A DNA stretch of 5,054 nt from assembly GCA_934668295.1 (NCBI GenBank), contig CAKUND010000126.1, positions 1-5,054 of the forward strand, read 5' to 3'. Position numbers and translations under genes: made by a program. Shown in pieces: positions 1-5,054 of the stretch. This DNA is from an uncultured Oscillospiraceae bacterium (lineage in GTDB: Bacteria > Bacillota > Clostridia > Oscillospirales > Oscillospiraceae). Every line of letters starts with the position of its first letter. The first letter of the stretch is position 1. The notes below the pieces were generated by a model. The model was given only the letters and a program-made list of their open reading frames with translations, searched no databases and was not told where the DNA came from.

Positions 1-675
1 AACGTCTCGCACGAGCTGCGAACGCCGCTGACCAACATCAAATCCTACGCCGAAACGATCGTCGACACCGGCGACGAACTGCCGCCGGAGCTGCGGTCAA
101 ATTTCATGAACGTCATCATCAGCGAGGCTGACCGCATGACCCGCATCGTGCAGGATCTGCTCACGCTCAGTAAGATCGACTACAGCAAGATGGAGATGAA
201 TATCTCCCGCTTCCCGTTCCTGAAGGCCGTGCAGAACGTCTATGACGCCGCGAAGCTCAACGCCGAGCAGAACCACCACCACACCATGACGCTCACCTGT
301 GAAGGCGCCATCCCCGACGTCAACGGTGACCGGGAGCGCATCGAGCAGGTCATCACAAATATCGTCTCCAACGCTGTCAAGTATACGCCCGACGGCGGCA
401 AGATCGATCTGACCGTCGGCACGAGCGGCAAAAACGTCTTTGTCCGCGTGACCGACAACGGCATCGGCATCCCCGAAAAGGATCTGCCGCGCCTGTTTGA
501 CCGGTTCTACCGCGTGGACAAGGCGCGCTCGCGCGAGTCCGGCGGCACAGGCCTGGGCCTTTCCATCGCGCAGGAGATTTTGAACCAGCACAAGGGCAGC
601 ATTGAAATTTCGTCCGAATACGGCAAGGGCACCTCGGTCCTCATCACCATGCCCGCCGCGGAGGCGCAGGCATGA
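1..675 (+). CDS. walK: Sensor histidine kinase WalK (YycG), 3' part only
   Basis: This is the C-terminal 224 codons of a membrane sensor histidine kinase; the window starts inside the gene, so the transmembrane, HAMP and PAS parts are not seen. The frame opens in the H-box NVSHELRTPL, with the phospho-accepting His at visible residue 4. The DHp helices follow, then the HATPase domain: N-box NIVSNAVKYT (about 120-129), G1 box DNGIG (152-156), F-box FDRFYRVD (166-173) and G2 box GGTGLGLS (181-188). All the catalytic boxes look intact. The kinase autophosphorylates on His and passes phosphate to an OmpR-family regulator, presumably WalR encoded upstream. The kinase domain alone resembles PhoR as much as WalK. 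The WalK call rests mainly on the yycH and yycI genes immediately downstream. The stop codon overlaps the yycH start (ATGA), which indicates translational coupling. Confidence 0.9.
   Translation, partial: NVSHELRTPLTNIKSYAETIVDTGDELPPELRSNFMNVIISEADRMTRIVQDLLTLSKIDYSKMEMNISRFPFLKAVQNVYDAAKLNAEQNHHHTMTLTCEGAIPDVNGDRERIEQVITNIVSNAVKYTPDGGKIDLTVGTSGKNVFVRVTDNGIGIPEKDLPRLFDRFYRVDKARSRESGGTGLGLSIAQEILNQHKGSIEISSEYGKGTSVLITMPAAEAQA
660..664 (+). promoter_or_regulatory. Ribosome binding site of yycH inside the walK end
   Basis: A GGAGG lies 7 nt before the ATG at 672, inside the last codons of walK. It supports this start and, with the ATGA overlap, coupled translation of walK and yycH. Confidence 0.7.
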
Positions 676-1979
676 AGCAGGGACGGAAATTCAGCGCCTC
701 CGGCGCCGGCAGAAGGCTGCTGGAGATCGGAAAGGACATTCTGATCGTACTTCTGGTGCTGGTCAACGTGACGCTTGCGATCATGTGCCTGCCGACAAAG
801 ACGCTCACGCAAACCAAATGGCTGGCAGGCGCGCTGCGCCCGTTTGCGGGCCTGTTCGGCCTGAACGAAGCGGAGCTGACCTATACCGCGCCCGCGACCG
901 GCAGCGCGTTCATCGGCGCGGCGCAGCCCATCGCCGTCACGTTGAGCACCGAGGCCGGCCGGCAGACCGCGCAGTATGATTTCGCCGCCCTCGATACGCT
1001 CTACGGGCAGTACGGCAGCTTGCTTGCACAGGCGCTCGAGAGCGCTGACGCGCCGCAGGCGTGCGCGGAATCGGAATTTTACAAAGCCCTGCGGGGGCCT
1101 GGCGCAGCCTTCTGCTTCCCGGGCAGCATTTCGCCTTCCGTGCTCGGCGCGTGGCTGAACGTGCGCGCGCCGGAGGGCGAGGCGGCACAGTGGTACCTGC
1201 TGGCGCTGGAGGGGGAGACGGCCCAGCTGTATCTGCTGGGCGACGGCTGCTATCGCGCACAGACGGCGCTTTCGGCCGAGACGCTTGCCGCCGAGCTTGC
1301 CGCCGCCGTCCCGGACGGCAGCTTCTTTGCCTTCGAATCGGACGACGCGCCCTACCGCGCGCTCGATCCGCTCTCACTCATCAGCGCGTCGAGCGCCGCG
1401 GTCTGCACGGGCCTCGGCACGAATCCGTGCGACGCAAGATTTATTTCCGCCCTCGCCACCCGGATCGGTATCAACCCCTATGGCGACGCGCGCTTCGTCG
1501 GCAACGACGGCACGACGTCCTTTACCGAGACGGGCCTGCACCTGCGCGTGAGCGCGCAGGGCAAAATCGAGCTGCAGATCCTCCAGCCGGACGACCGCTT
1601 CCAGAGTGCGTCCGCCGACGCGCGCGACCGCATCGAGGCCGCGCGGAGTCTGCTCAGCAGTCTGACCGGCGGCAGCTACGGCGAAGCGCGGGTCTATCTG
1701 CAGAGCTACTCGGAGGACGGCCAGAGTGCCGTATGTACCTTCGGCTATTATCTGTCCGGCATTGAGATCGCGCCGCGCGGCGGAGTTGAGATCCGCTTCG
1801 ACGGCACGCAGATCACAAACGCCTCCGTCCTGTACCGCAGCTACACGGCCTCGTCAACGCCCGCAGCGCTCCTGCCCGCCGCACAGGCGGCCGCGTGTCT
1901 GCCGAAGGGCGGCACGCTCCGGCTGCTGTACGCCGAAGGCACCGGCGGCGAACTCGCCGCCGGGTGGGAGACGGAGTAA
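672..1979 (+). CDS. yycH: YycH-like membrane regulator of WalK
   Basis: This is a 435-residue single-pass membrane protein, close to the usual YycH length. The N-terminus is short and basic (about residues 1-21) and is followed by one hydrophobic segment, about residues 22-40 (DILIVLLVLVNVTLAIMCL). The rest, nearly 400 residues, should be extracytoplasmic. In Bacillus and Staphylococcus, YycH binds YycI and WalK through the membrane and changes WalK activity, negatively in B. subtilis and positively in S. aureus; the direction here cannot be told. Assignment rests on size, topology and position between walK and a YycI-type gene. Sequence identity to the model YycH proteins is not obvious by eye. 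The C-terminal part (about 359-391) resembles the matching part of the downstream protein. Translation starts at an ATG overlapping the walK stop, with GGAGG 7 nt upstream. Confidence 0.8.
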   Translation: MKQGRKFSASGAGRRLLEIGKDILIVLLVLVNVTLAIMCLPTKTLTQTKWLAGALRPFAGLFGLNEAELTYTAPATGSAFIGAAQPIAVTLSTEAGRQTAQYDFAALDTLYGQYGSLLAQALESADAPQACAESEFYKALRGPGAAFCFPGSISPSVLGAWLNVRAPEGEAAQWYLLALEGETAQLYLLGDGCYRAQTALSAETLAAELAAAVPDGSFFAFESDDAPYRALDPLSLISASSAAVCTGLGTNPCDARFISALATRIGINPYGDARFVGNDGTTSFTETGLHLRVSAQGKIELQILQPDDRFQSASADARDRIEAARSLLSSLTGGSYGEARVYLQSYSEDGQSAVCTFGYYLSGIEIAPRGGVEIRFDGTQITNASVLYRSYTASSTPAALLPAAQAAACLPKGGTLRLLYAEGTGGELAAGWETE

Positions 1980-2013
1980 GCCGGATCAGCGCCTGAGCGG
2001 TCGCAGCAGACAG

Positions 2014-2058
2014 CAGCGAAAAGCGAAAGTCCAATGCGAATCCGCAGGCTTTTCGCTG
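2014..2058 (+). repeat. Intergenic inverted repeat, 11-bp arms with a nested hairpin
   Basis: CAGCGAAAAGC (2014-2024) and GCTTTTCGCTG (2048-2058) are perfect inverted copies separated by 23 nt. Inside that loop TGCG (2035-2038) and CGCA (2043-2046) can form a second small hairpin. The element lies in the yycH-yycI gap. A short TTTCG follows, which is too weak a U-tract to call an intrinsic terminator. Possible roles are a transcript-processing or stabilising structure, or part of a composite repeat with the next palindrome. Confidence 0.6.
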
Positions 2059-2065
2059 TTTCGCC

Positions 2066-2095
2066 GTAGGGGCCGATGCCCACATCGGTCCCTAC
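2066..2095 (+). repeat. Probable interspersed palindromic repeat (GTAGGGGCCGATG type)
   Basis: GTAGGGGCCGATG (2066-2078) pairs with CATCGGTCCCTAC (2083-2095) across a 4-nt loop, giving a 13-bp stem with one G-T wobble (2072/2089). No coding frame or T-tract is associated. GTAGGGG-type palindromes recur in intergenic regions of some gut Clostridia; that comparison is from general familiarity, and no second copy lies in this window to prove repetition. It is probably a REP- or MITE-like element that settled between yycH and yycI. Confidence 0.6.
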
Positions 2096-2123
2096 AGGGT
2101 ACATCTCACCCCATCTTCGTATC

Positions 2124-2129
2124 AGGAGG
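2124..2129 (+). promoter_or_regulatory. Ribosome binding site of yycI
   Basis: A perfect AGGAGG sits 7 nt upstream of the ATG at 2137. It fixes the yycI start well inside a longer open frame that begins at 1726 within yycH. It also gives yycI independent translation initiation despite the 157-nt gap. Confidence 0.85.
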
Positions 2130-2136
2130 AGCCGAT

Positions 2137-2955
2137 ATGAGCGCTTCGCGTATGAAAAATCTCATCATTCTCGTTTTGACGCTCTGCGCGCTGGGGCTTC
2201 TGTGCATCGTCGTGCCGAACCGGCTTGCGCAGACGCAGGAGCAGCGGCAGATGCTGCAGGAGCTCAAGGCGCTCTATGAGAGCTACGGCCTTTCCATTGC
2301 GCTCGACGAGCTGCCGCGCAGCCCCGTGCTCTACAGCGTTGAGCTGAACGAGGACGGCGCGCAGACCGCCGCGCAGGCGCTGCTCGGCGCAAAGGCCGCG
2401 CTTGCGGGGGAATCCGGCTTTGAAAGCACCTATGAATCCGAGCTCGGGACGCTCCGCGTCACGCGCACGGGCGGATTTTCCGCCGCACTGATCGGCGGCA
2501 GCCGGGTCAGCAATCCGGAAAAGACCGCGGAAAAGCTGCTGCACGCCATGGACTTCCAATACCAGACGCTCACGCGGGAGCAGGCAGAGGACGGCGTGCG
2601 GATCTGCGCCTCGCAGACGCTGCTCGGCGTGCCGGTGTTCGGGAGTCTGCTGGAGCTGGTGTATCAGGACGACCGGCTCACGTCGGCCGAGGGCACATTT
2701 TATACCGGCGGCAGCTCCATCACGCGCGTGTCGGAGCAGGAGGCGATCTCCGCCGCCGACGCACTGGCGCAGCTGCTGGCCCGGCGCGACGCGCTTGGCT
2801 GGGTTGGAAGCGCGGTGACGGCGCTCACACTGGGATATCTGCCGTCGGAGCTGGCCGGTACGGGCATCCGCTTCATGCCGGTCTGGCGGGTCGAAACGGA
2901 CGCCGGAAGCTTCTCCATCAACGGCATCACGCGCGAGATCACAGCGGAAAAATAG
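2137..2955 (+). CDS. yycI: YycI-like membrane regulator of WalK
   Basis: This is a 272-residue protein, near the usual YycI length. An N-terminal anchor (about residues 8-26, NLIILVLTLCALGLLCIVV) is followed by a polar, Gln/Glu-rich helix likely to be coiled coil (about 28-50, RLAQTQEQRQMLQELKALY). A predicted extracytoplasmic domain runs to the end. This short tail, single helix and helical stalk match the YycI plan. In known systems YycI acts with YycH in a membrane complex on WalK. The start at 2137 is chosen for its AGGAGG; a second ATG at 2152 lies before the hydrophobic helix but has a poorer ribosome site. The gene is co-directional with walK and yycH but separated from yycH by two palindromes, and no clear promoter of its own is visible. 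Function is inferred from family and context. Confidence 0.8.
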   Translation: MSASRMKNLIILVLTLCALGLLCIVVPNRLAQTQEQRQMLQELKALYESYGLSIALDELPRSPVLYSVELNEDGAQTAAQALLGAKAALAGESGFESTYESELGTLRVTRTGGFSAALIGGSRVSNPEKTAEKLLHAMDFQYQTLTREQAEDGVRICASQTLLGVPVFGSLLELVYQDDRLTSAEGTFYTGGSSITRVSEQEAISAADALAQLLARRDALGWVGSAVTALTLGYLPSELAGTGIRFMPVWRVETDAGSFSINGITREITAEK

Positions 2956-2981
2956 CCCTCGCCGTCCGCATCTGTCGAATT

Positions 2982-3032
2982 ATGAAGAAATTCTGAAGAT
3001 TTTCTGTTTCTGAATTGTCATTTTCCTTTACA
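2982..3032 (+). promoter_or_regulatory. Putative OmpR/PhoB-family operator, five heptamers in 11-bp phase
   Basis: Heptamers ATGAAGA (2982), CTGAAGA (2993), CTGTTTC (3004), TTGTCAT (3015) and CTTTACA (3026) start exactly 11 bp apart, separated by AT-rich 4-mers (AATT, TTTT, TGAA, TTTC). The first two units match over 9 of 11 positions. The layout is that of pho boxes (CTGTCAT plus 4 bp) and of WalR or PhoP sites (hexamers with 5-bp spacers). The last unit covers the predicted -35 box. Units 1-3 deviate from any single known consensus. The bound regulator could be WalR, a PhoB/PhoP homologue or another family member. Confidence 0.5.
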
Positions 3033-3055
3033 TTCCTTCCATGGTGTGCTATTCT
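3027..3055 (+). promoter_or_regulatory. Probable sigma-A promoter of murA with extended -10
   Basis: TTTACA (3027-3032) is a good -35 box. After exactly 17 bp comes TATTCT (3050-3055), preceded by TG at 3047-3048 with one base between, the extended -10 arrangement. Transcription should begin near 3061-3063, leaving a leader of about 125 nt before the murA start. The -35 box coincides with the last phased heptamer, so a bound regulator could activate or block polymerase. No other promoter as good was seen between yycI and murA. Confidence 0.65.
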
Positions 3056-3123
3056 AATAGCGGCCGAATTTGGCTTTGTTAACATAACGCATTTCCGCAA
3101 ACACTCTTAGTGTCAGTTGATGC

Positions 3124-3170
3124 TAGCGTCGCTTGACAAGAGCACATATGCCTCTTGTCAAGCGACGCTA
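3124..3170 (+). repeat. Perfect 19-bp inverted repeat / stem-loop in the murA leader
   Basis: The arms are 3124-3142 (begins TAGCGTCGC, ends GACAAGAG) and 3152-3170 (begins CTCTTGTC, ends GCGACGCTA). They are perfectly complementary over 19 bp around a 9-nt loop containing CATATG. In RNA this would be a very stable hairpin ending 5 nt before the murA Shine-Dalgarno. No T-run follows, so it is not a standard terminator. It does not pair with the ribosome site directly. Possible roles include an mRNA 5' stabiliser, a binding site for a protein on RNA or DNA, or a small mobile palindrome. No target duplication is evident at its edges. Confidence 0.85.
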
Positions 3171-3174
3171 CCAA

Positions 3175-3180
3175 AGAGGG
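3175..3180 (+). promoter_or_regulatory. Ribosome binding site of murA, supporting a TTG start
   Basis: AGAGGG lies 8 nt before the TTG at 3189 and just after the 19-bp hairpin. It supports TTG rather than the in-frame TTG/ATG at 3117/3120, which would place the hairpin in the coding region and add 24 residues unlike any MurA N-terminus. Confidence 0.65.
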
Positions 3181-3188
3181 ATTACATT

Positions 3189-4484
3189 TTGATCAAATAC
3201 ATCGTTCAAGGCGGCACAAAGCTTTCCGGCTCCGTGATCATTTCCGGAGCAAAAAACGCGGCGGTCGCGATCCTGCCGGCGACGCTGCTCGTCAGCGGCC
3301 CCTGCCGGATCGAAAACGTACCGGATATCTCAGACGTGCGTCTGCTGCTGGAGATCCTGCGCGATATGGGCGCGGAGATCCGGCGCTACGGCCGCAACAC
3401 GCTTGAGATCGACTGCACCCGCGCCCGCAACGCGACCGCGCCCATTGAGCTCGTCCGCCGCATCCGCGCGTCGTATTATCTCATCGGCGCGGAGCTTGGC
3501 CGCTTCGGCCACGCCCATGTCGCTATGCCGGGCGGCTGCAACTTCGGCGTCCGTCCCATCGACCAGCATATCAAGGGCTTCGAGGCCATGGGCGCCATGG
3601 TCGAGCAGTCCGGCGGCTATGTCTGCGCCGACGCCCCGAAGGGCGGGCTGCGCGGCGGCCACATTTATCTTGATATCGTCTCCGTCGGCGCGACGATGAA
3701 CATCCTGCTTGCGGCAGTGCTCTGCAGCGGCATGACGATCATCGAAAACTGCGCCAAGGAGCCGCACATCGTCGATCTTGCGAACTTCCTGAACGCCATG
3801 GGCGCGCAGATCTCCGGCGCGGGCACCGACGTGATCAAGGTTCGCGGCGTCAAGGCGCTGCACGGCGGCTGCTATTCCATCATCCCCGACCAGATCGAGG
3901 CGGGCACGTATATGGCAGCGGCTGCGGCTGTCGGCGGCGACGTGCTGATCGAGAACGTCATCCCGAAGCATCTCGACTGCATCACTGCGAAGCTGCGCGA
4001 GATCGGCGCGGACATCACGGAGTATGACGACGCCATCCGCGTGGAATCGGCCTACCGGCTGCACCGCGCGAATGTCAAGACCATGCCGTACCCCGGCTTC
4101 CCGACCGATATGCAGCCGCAGATCACCGTCTGTCTGGCCACTGCCGTCGGCACCAGTCTCGTGACCGAGGGCGTCTACGATAACCGCTTCCGCTACACGG
4201 CCGAGCTTGGCCGCATGGGCGCAAGCATTCAGGTAGAAGGGAAGACCGCCATCATCGACGGCGTGCAGACGCTGCACGGCTGCGAGGTCCGCGCCTGCGA
4301 TCTGCGTGCAGGTGCCGCAATGGTCATCGCCGCCATGTGCGCGGACGGCATCACACTCATCGAGGACGCGCACTTTATCGAGCGCGGCTACGAGGACATC
4401 GTCGGCAAGCTCACCGCCCTCGGTGCAAGCATCCGCCGCATCGAAACCTACGAAGCCCCCACCGTCGCAGAGGACGCGGGCTGA
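3189..4484 (+). CDS. murA: UDP-N-acetylglucosamine 1-carboxyvinyltransferase (MurA)
   Basis: MurA transfers enolpyruvate from phosphoenolpyruvate to UDP-GlcNAc in the cytoplasm, the first committed step of peptidoglycan synthesis and the target of fosfomycin. From the TTG start the protein has 431 residues, slightly longer than the usual ~420. It begins MIKYIVQGGTKLSGSVIISG, a typical MurA opening, with the substrate-binding Lys22-Asn23 in GAKNAA. The catalytic-loop Cys is present at residue 117 (MPGGCNFGVRP), so the enzyme is predicted fosfomycin-sensitive. The active-site Asp is at 307 in FPTDMQPQ, and LRAGAAM and ERGYEDIVGKL mark the C-terminal domain. The extra length is partly a tail after residue ~420 (YEAPTVAEDAG). 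The gene follows yycI by 233 nt, has its own likely promoter and leader, and ends before a strong terminator. Many clostridia carry two MurA paralogues; which one this is cannot be decided here. Confidence 0.96.
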   Translation: MIKYIVQGGTKLSGSVIISGAKNAAVAILPATLLVSGPCRIENVPDISDVRLLLEILRDMGAEIRRYGRNTLEIDCTRARNATAPIELVRRIRASYYLIGAELGRFGHAHVAMPGGCNFGVRPIDQHIKGFEAMGAMVEQSGGYVCADAPKGGLRGGHIYLDIVSVGATMNILLAAVLCSGMTIIENCAKEPHIVDLANFLNAMGAQISGAGTDVIKVRGVKALHGGCYSIIPDQIEAGTYMAAAAAVGGDVLIENVIPKHLDCITAKLREIGADITEYDDAIRVESAYRLHRANVKTMPYPGFPTDMQPQITVCLATAVGTSLVTEGVYDNRFRYTAELGRMGASIQVEGKTAIIDGVQTLHGCEVRACDLRAGAAMVIAAMCADGITLIEDAHFIERGYEDIVGKLTALGASIRRIETYEAPTVAEDAG

Positions 4485-4496
4485 ACAAAAAATTCT

Positions 4497-4536
4497 CCCC
4501 GGCAGGACGAAGGAACGTCCCGCCGGGGTTTTGCTT
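4497..4536 (+). terminator. Rho-independent terminator after murA, probably bidirectional
   Basis: CCCCGGC (4497-4503) plus GGACG (4505-4509) pair with CGTCC (4516-4520) plus GCCGGGG (4522-4528). There is one A-C mismatch and a 6-nt loop, and TTTT then GCTTT follow. On the other strand the same stem is followed by a run of six T (complement of the A-run at 4487-4492), so it can also end the convergent minus-strand gene, whose stop codon is at 4536-4538. Confidence 0.93.
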
Positions 4537-4994
4537 TACTGCTGCTCAATTTGAAGTGTCTTCGGATCGATGATGATAACTGTTTTGCCCTGCTGGTGCG
4601 CATACCTGATCATCTTTCCGGTTCCGCTGGAGCTTCCATTCCAAACCGCAATCAGCGTATCGGCATGATCGACCATGTAGCGGCTGCATTTATCCTTGCA
4701 ATCCTGTGTGTAGTGGGTTTGCACCAGCGTTTCCGTGTCGCATTTGGACGCAATGTCAAAATACCGATTTCTCAGATCCTCCGGCCATTTTTCAGCTTGG
4801 CACTCGCAGGGGATGGTACATTCAAGCGTGATTCCCGGATAGAAGGCTTTTAATCCCAGCACAATTTCGGCTGCATACATATCCGTCCCGATTGCCATCC
4901 CGGATATGAAATGCGCAGCGCCTTTATTTTCGATAAGGCTGAGAATCTGTTCTCTGGTCGCTTTAAAGGGGGCTCCGGGGGTAATGTCATCAAC
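4536..4994 (-). pseudogene. DUF1273/YpsA-like (SLOG-type) gene, 5' end missing
   Basis: The open minus-strand frame runs from after a stop at 4995-4997 to TAA at 4536-4538, 152 codons. It resembles the DUF1273/YpsA-like branch of SLOG Rossmann proteins, which bind nucleotide-type ligands but are mostly of unknown function. Supporting features, numbered from 4994, are HFISGMAIGTDMYAAE (28-43), TIPCECQAEKW (60-70), RYMVD (105-109), the Gly/Ser turn NGSSSGTG (119-126) and a closing VIIIDP strand. Family members normally begin with an FTGHRP-type motif about 40-60 residues before the SGMA motif. It is absent in all three frames up to the window edge, and a stop intervenes. The only in-frame ATG (4896-4898) lies inside the conserved SGMAxGxD motif and would remove the first strand of the fold. 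A truncated, probably inactive gene is the best reading. Its base composition is less GC-rich than the genes to its left, suggesting separate acquisition. Confidence 0.6.
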
Positions 4995-4997
4995 TTA

Positions 4998-5054
4998 AGG
5001 CGGTTCAACATCTCTTAACGTTGCTTGGGAATTTCAAAGATTTGTGTTTTTTCA
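4998..5054. other. Unassigned AT-rich end of the window
   Basis: These 57 bases follow the point where the DUF1273-like frame stops. No start codon with a ribosome site, no promoter and no RNA structure could be supported. A short open plus-strand frame from 4985 runs off the window edge without recognisable similarity. It may be the edge of whatever replaced the 5' end of the neighbouring gene. Confidence 0.3.

Noticed and set aside
97..591. A 164-codon minus-strand open frame opposite walK
   Set aside because: It is antisense to intact kinase motifs, and its low-complexity Asp/Val/Ala composition is a shadow of GC-rich codons.
937..1377. Arg/Pro/Ala-rich open frames overlapping yycH on both strands
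   Set aside because: Their extreme Arg/Pro/Ala content and lack of start signals are typical of out-of-frame reading of GC-rich genes.
1726..2136. Extension of yycI upstream to an ATG inside yycH
   Set aside because: The added residues are Arg/Pro/Ala-rich shadow sequence, cross two palindromes, and would put the membrane anchor far inside the protein. The AGGAGG at 2124 points to 2137.
2956..2981. Intrinsic terminator directly after yycI
   Set aside because: No GC-rich hairpin with a following T-run was found, so read-through from yycI into murA remains possible.
3133..3160. TTGACA inside the hairpin arm as a -35 box of a second murA promoter
   Set aside because: At the proper 17-bp spacing the sequence is TGTCAA, which is not a -10 box. 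The TTGACA is explained by the palindrome.
3124..3175. The 19-bp hairpin as a terminator after yycI
   Set aside because: No T-run follows the stem; CCAAAGAGGG and the murA ribosome site follow instead.
3117..3188. Upstream in-frame TTG/ATG as the start of murA
   Set aside because: The extension would translate the 19-bp hairpin, has no ribosome site, and does not match MurA N-termini, whereas TTG at 3189 does.
3330..4373. A 347-codon minus-strand open frame opposite murA
   Set aside because: It lies wholly antisense to a confidently identified murA. Its composition (rich in Asp, Ala, Arg, His, Val) is what the complement of GC-biased codons gives. It has no ribosome site or recognisable motif.
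4551..4853. A 100-codon plus-strand open frame in the right part
   Set aside because: It is antisense to the DUF1273-like frame, which carries recognisable motifs, and it has no ribosome site.

Overview
The window is GC-rich, codon-biased DNA from a Firmicute, most likely a high-GC gut Clostridia/Oscillospiraceae-type bacterium. This placement is inferred from the WalK-YycH-YycI cluster, which is specific to Firmicutes, together with the strong G/C bias at third codon positions. I cannot name a genus.

Positions 1-2955 hold the distal part of a wal (yyc) operon. The 3' end of the sensor kinase gene walK (H-box to stop) overlaps yycH by an ATGA junction. yycI follows after a 157-nt gap. That gap is filled by two palindromes, one of which looks like an interspersed palindromic repeat. 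YycH and YycI are single-pass membrane proteins with large extracytoplasmic domains, known in Bacillus and Staphylococcus to modulate WalK, which controls cell-wall metabolism genes.

Positions 2956-3188 are a non-coding regulatory region. It holds a run of five heptamers in strict 11-bp phase, of the kind bound by OmpR/PhoB-family response regulators. The last heptamer overlaps the -35 box of a good extended -10 promoter. A leader of about 125 nt follows, containing a perfect 19-bp inverted repeat with a 9-nt loop just upstream of the Shine-Dalgarno sequence. The leader feeds murA (3189-4484, TTG start), the first committed enzyme of peptidoglycan synthesis. A wall-stress kinase cluster therefore sits directly before a wall-synthesis gene that carries a response-regulator-like operator.

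A strong, probably bidirectional terminator (4497-4536) separates murA from a convergent minus-strand reading frame. That frame resembles the DUF1273/YpsA-like SLOG family but lacks the N-terminal part of the family, so it is probably a decayed gene. This segment is less GC-rich than the rest, and the final ~60 bases have no assignable content. The walJ metallo-hydrolase gene that often follows yycI is not present in the window.

No complete undescribed system is evident. The most interesting points are the phased operator, the perfect hairpin in the murA leader, and the palindromic elements inside the wal cluster.
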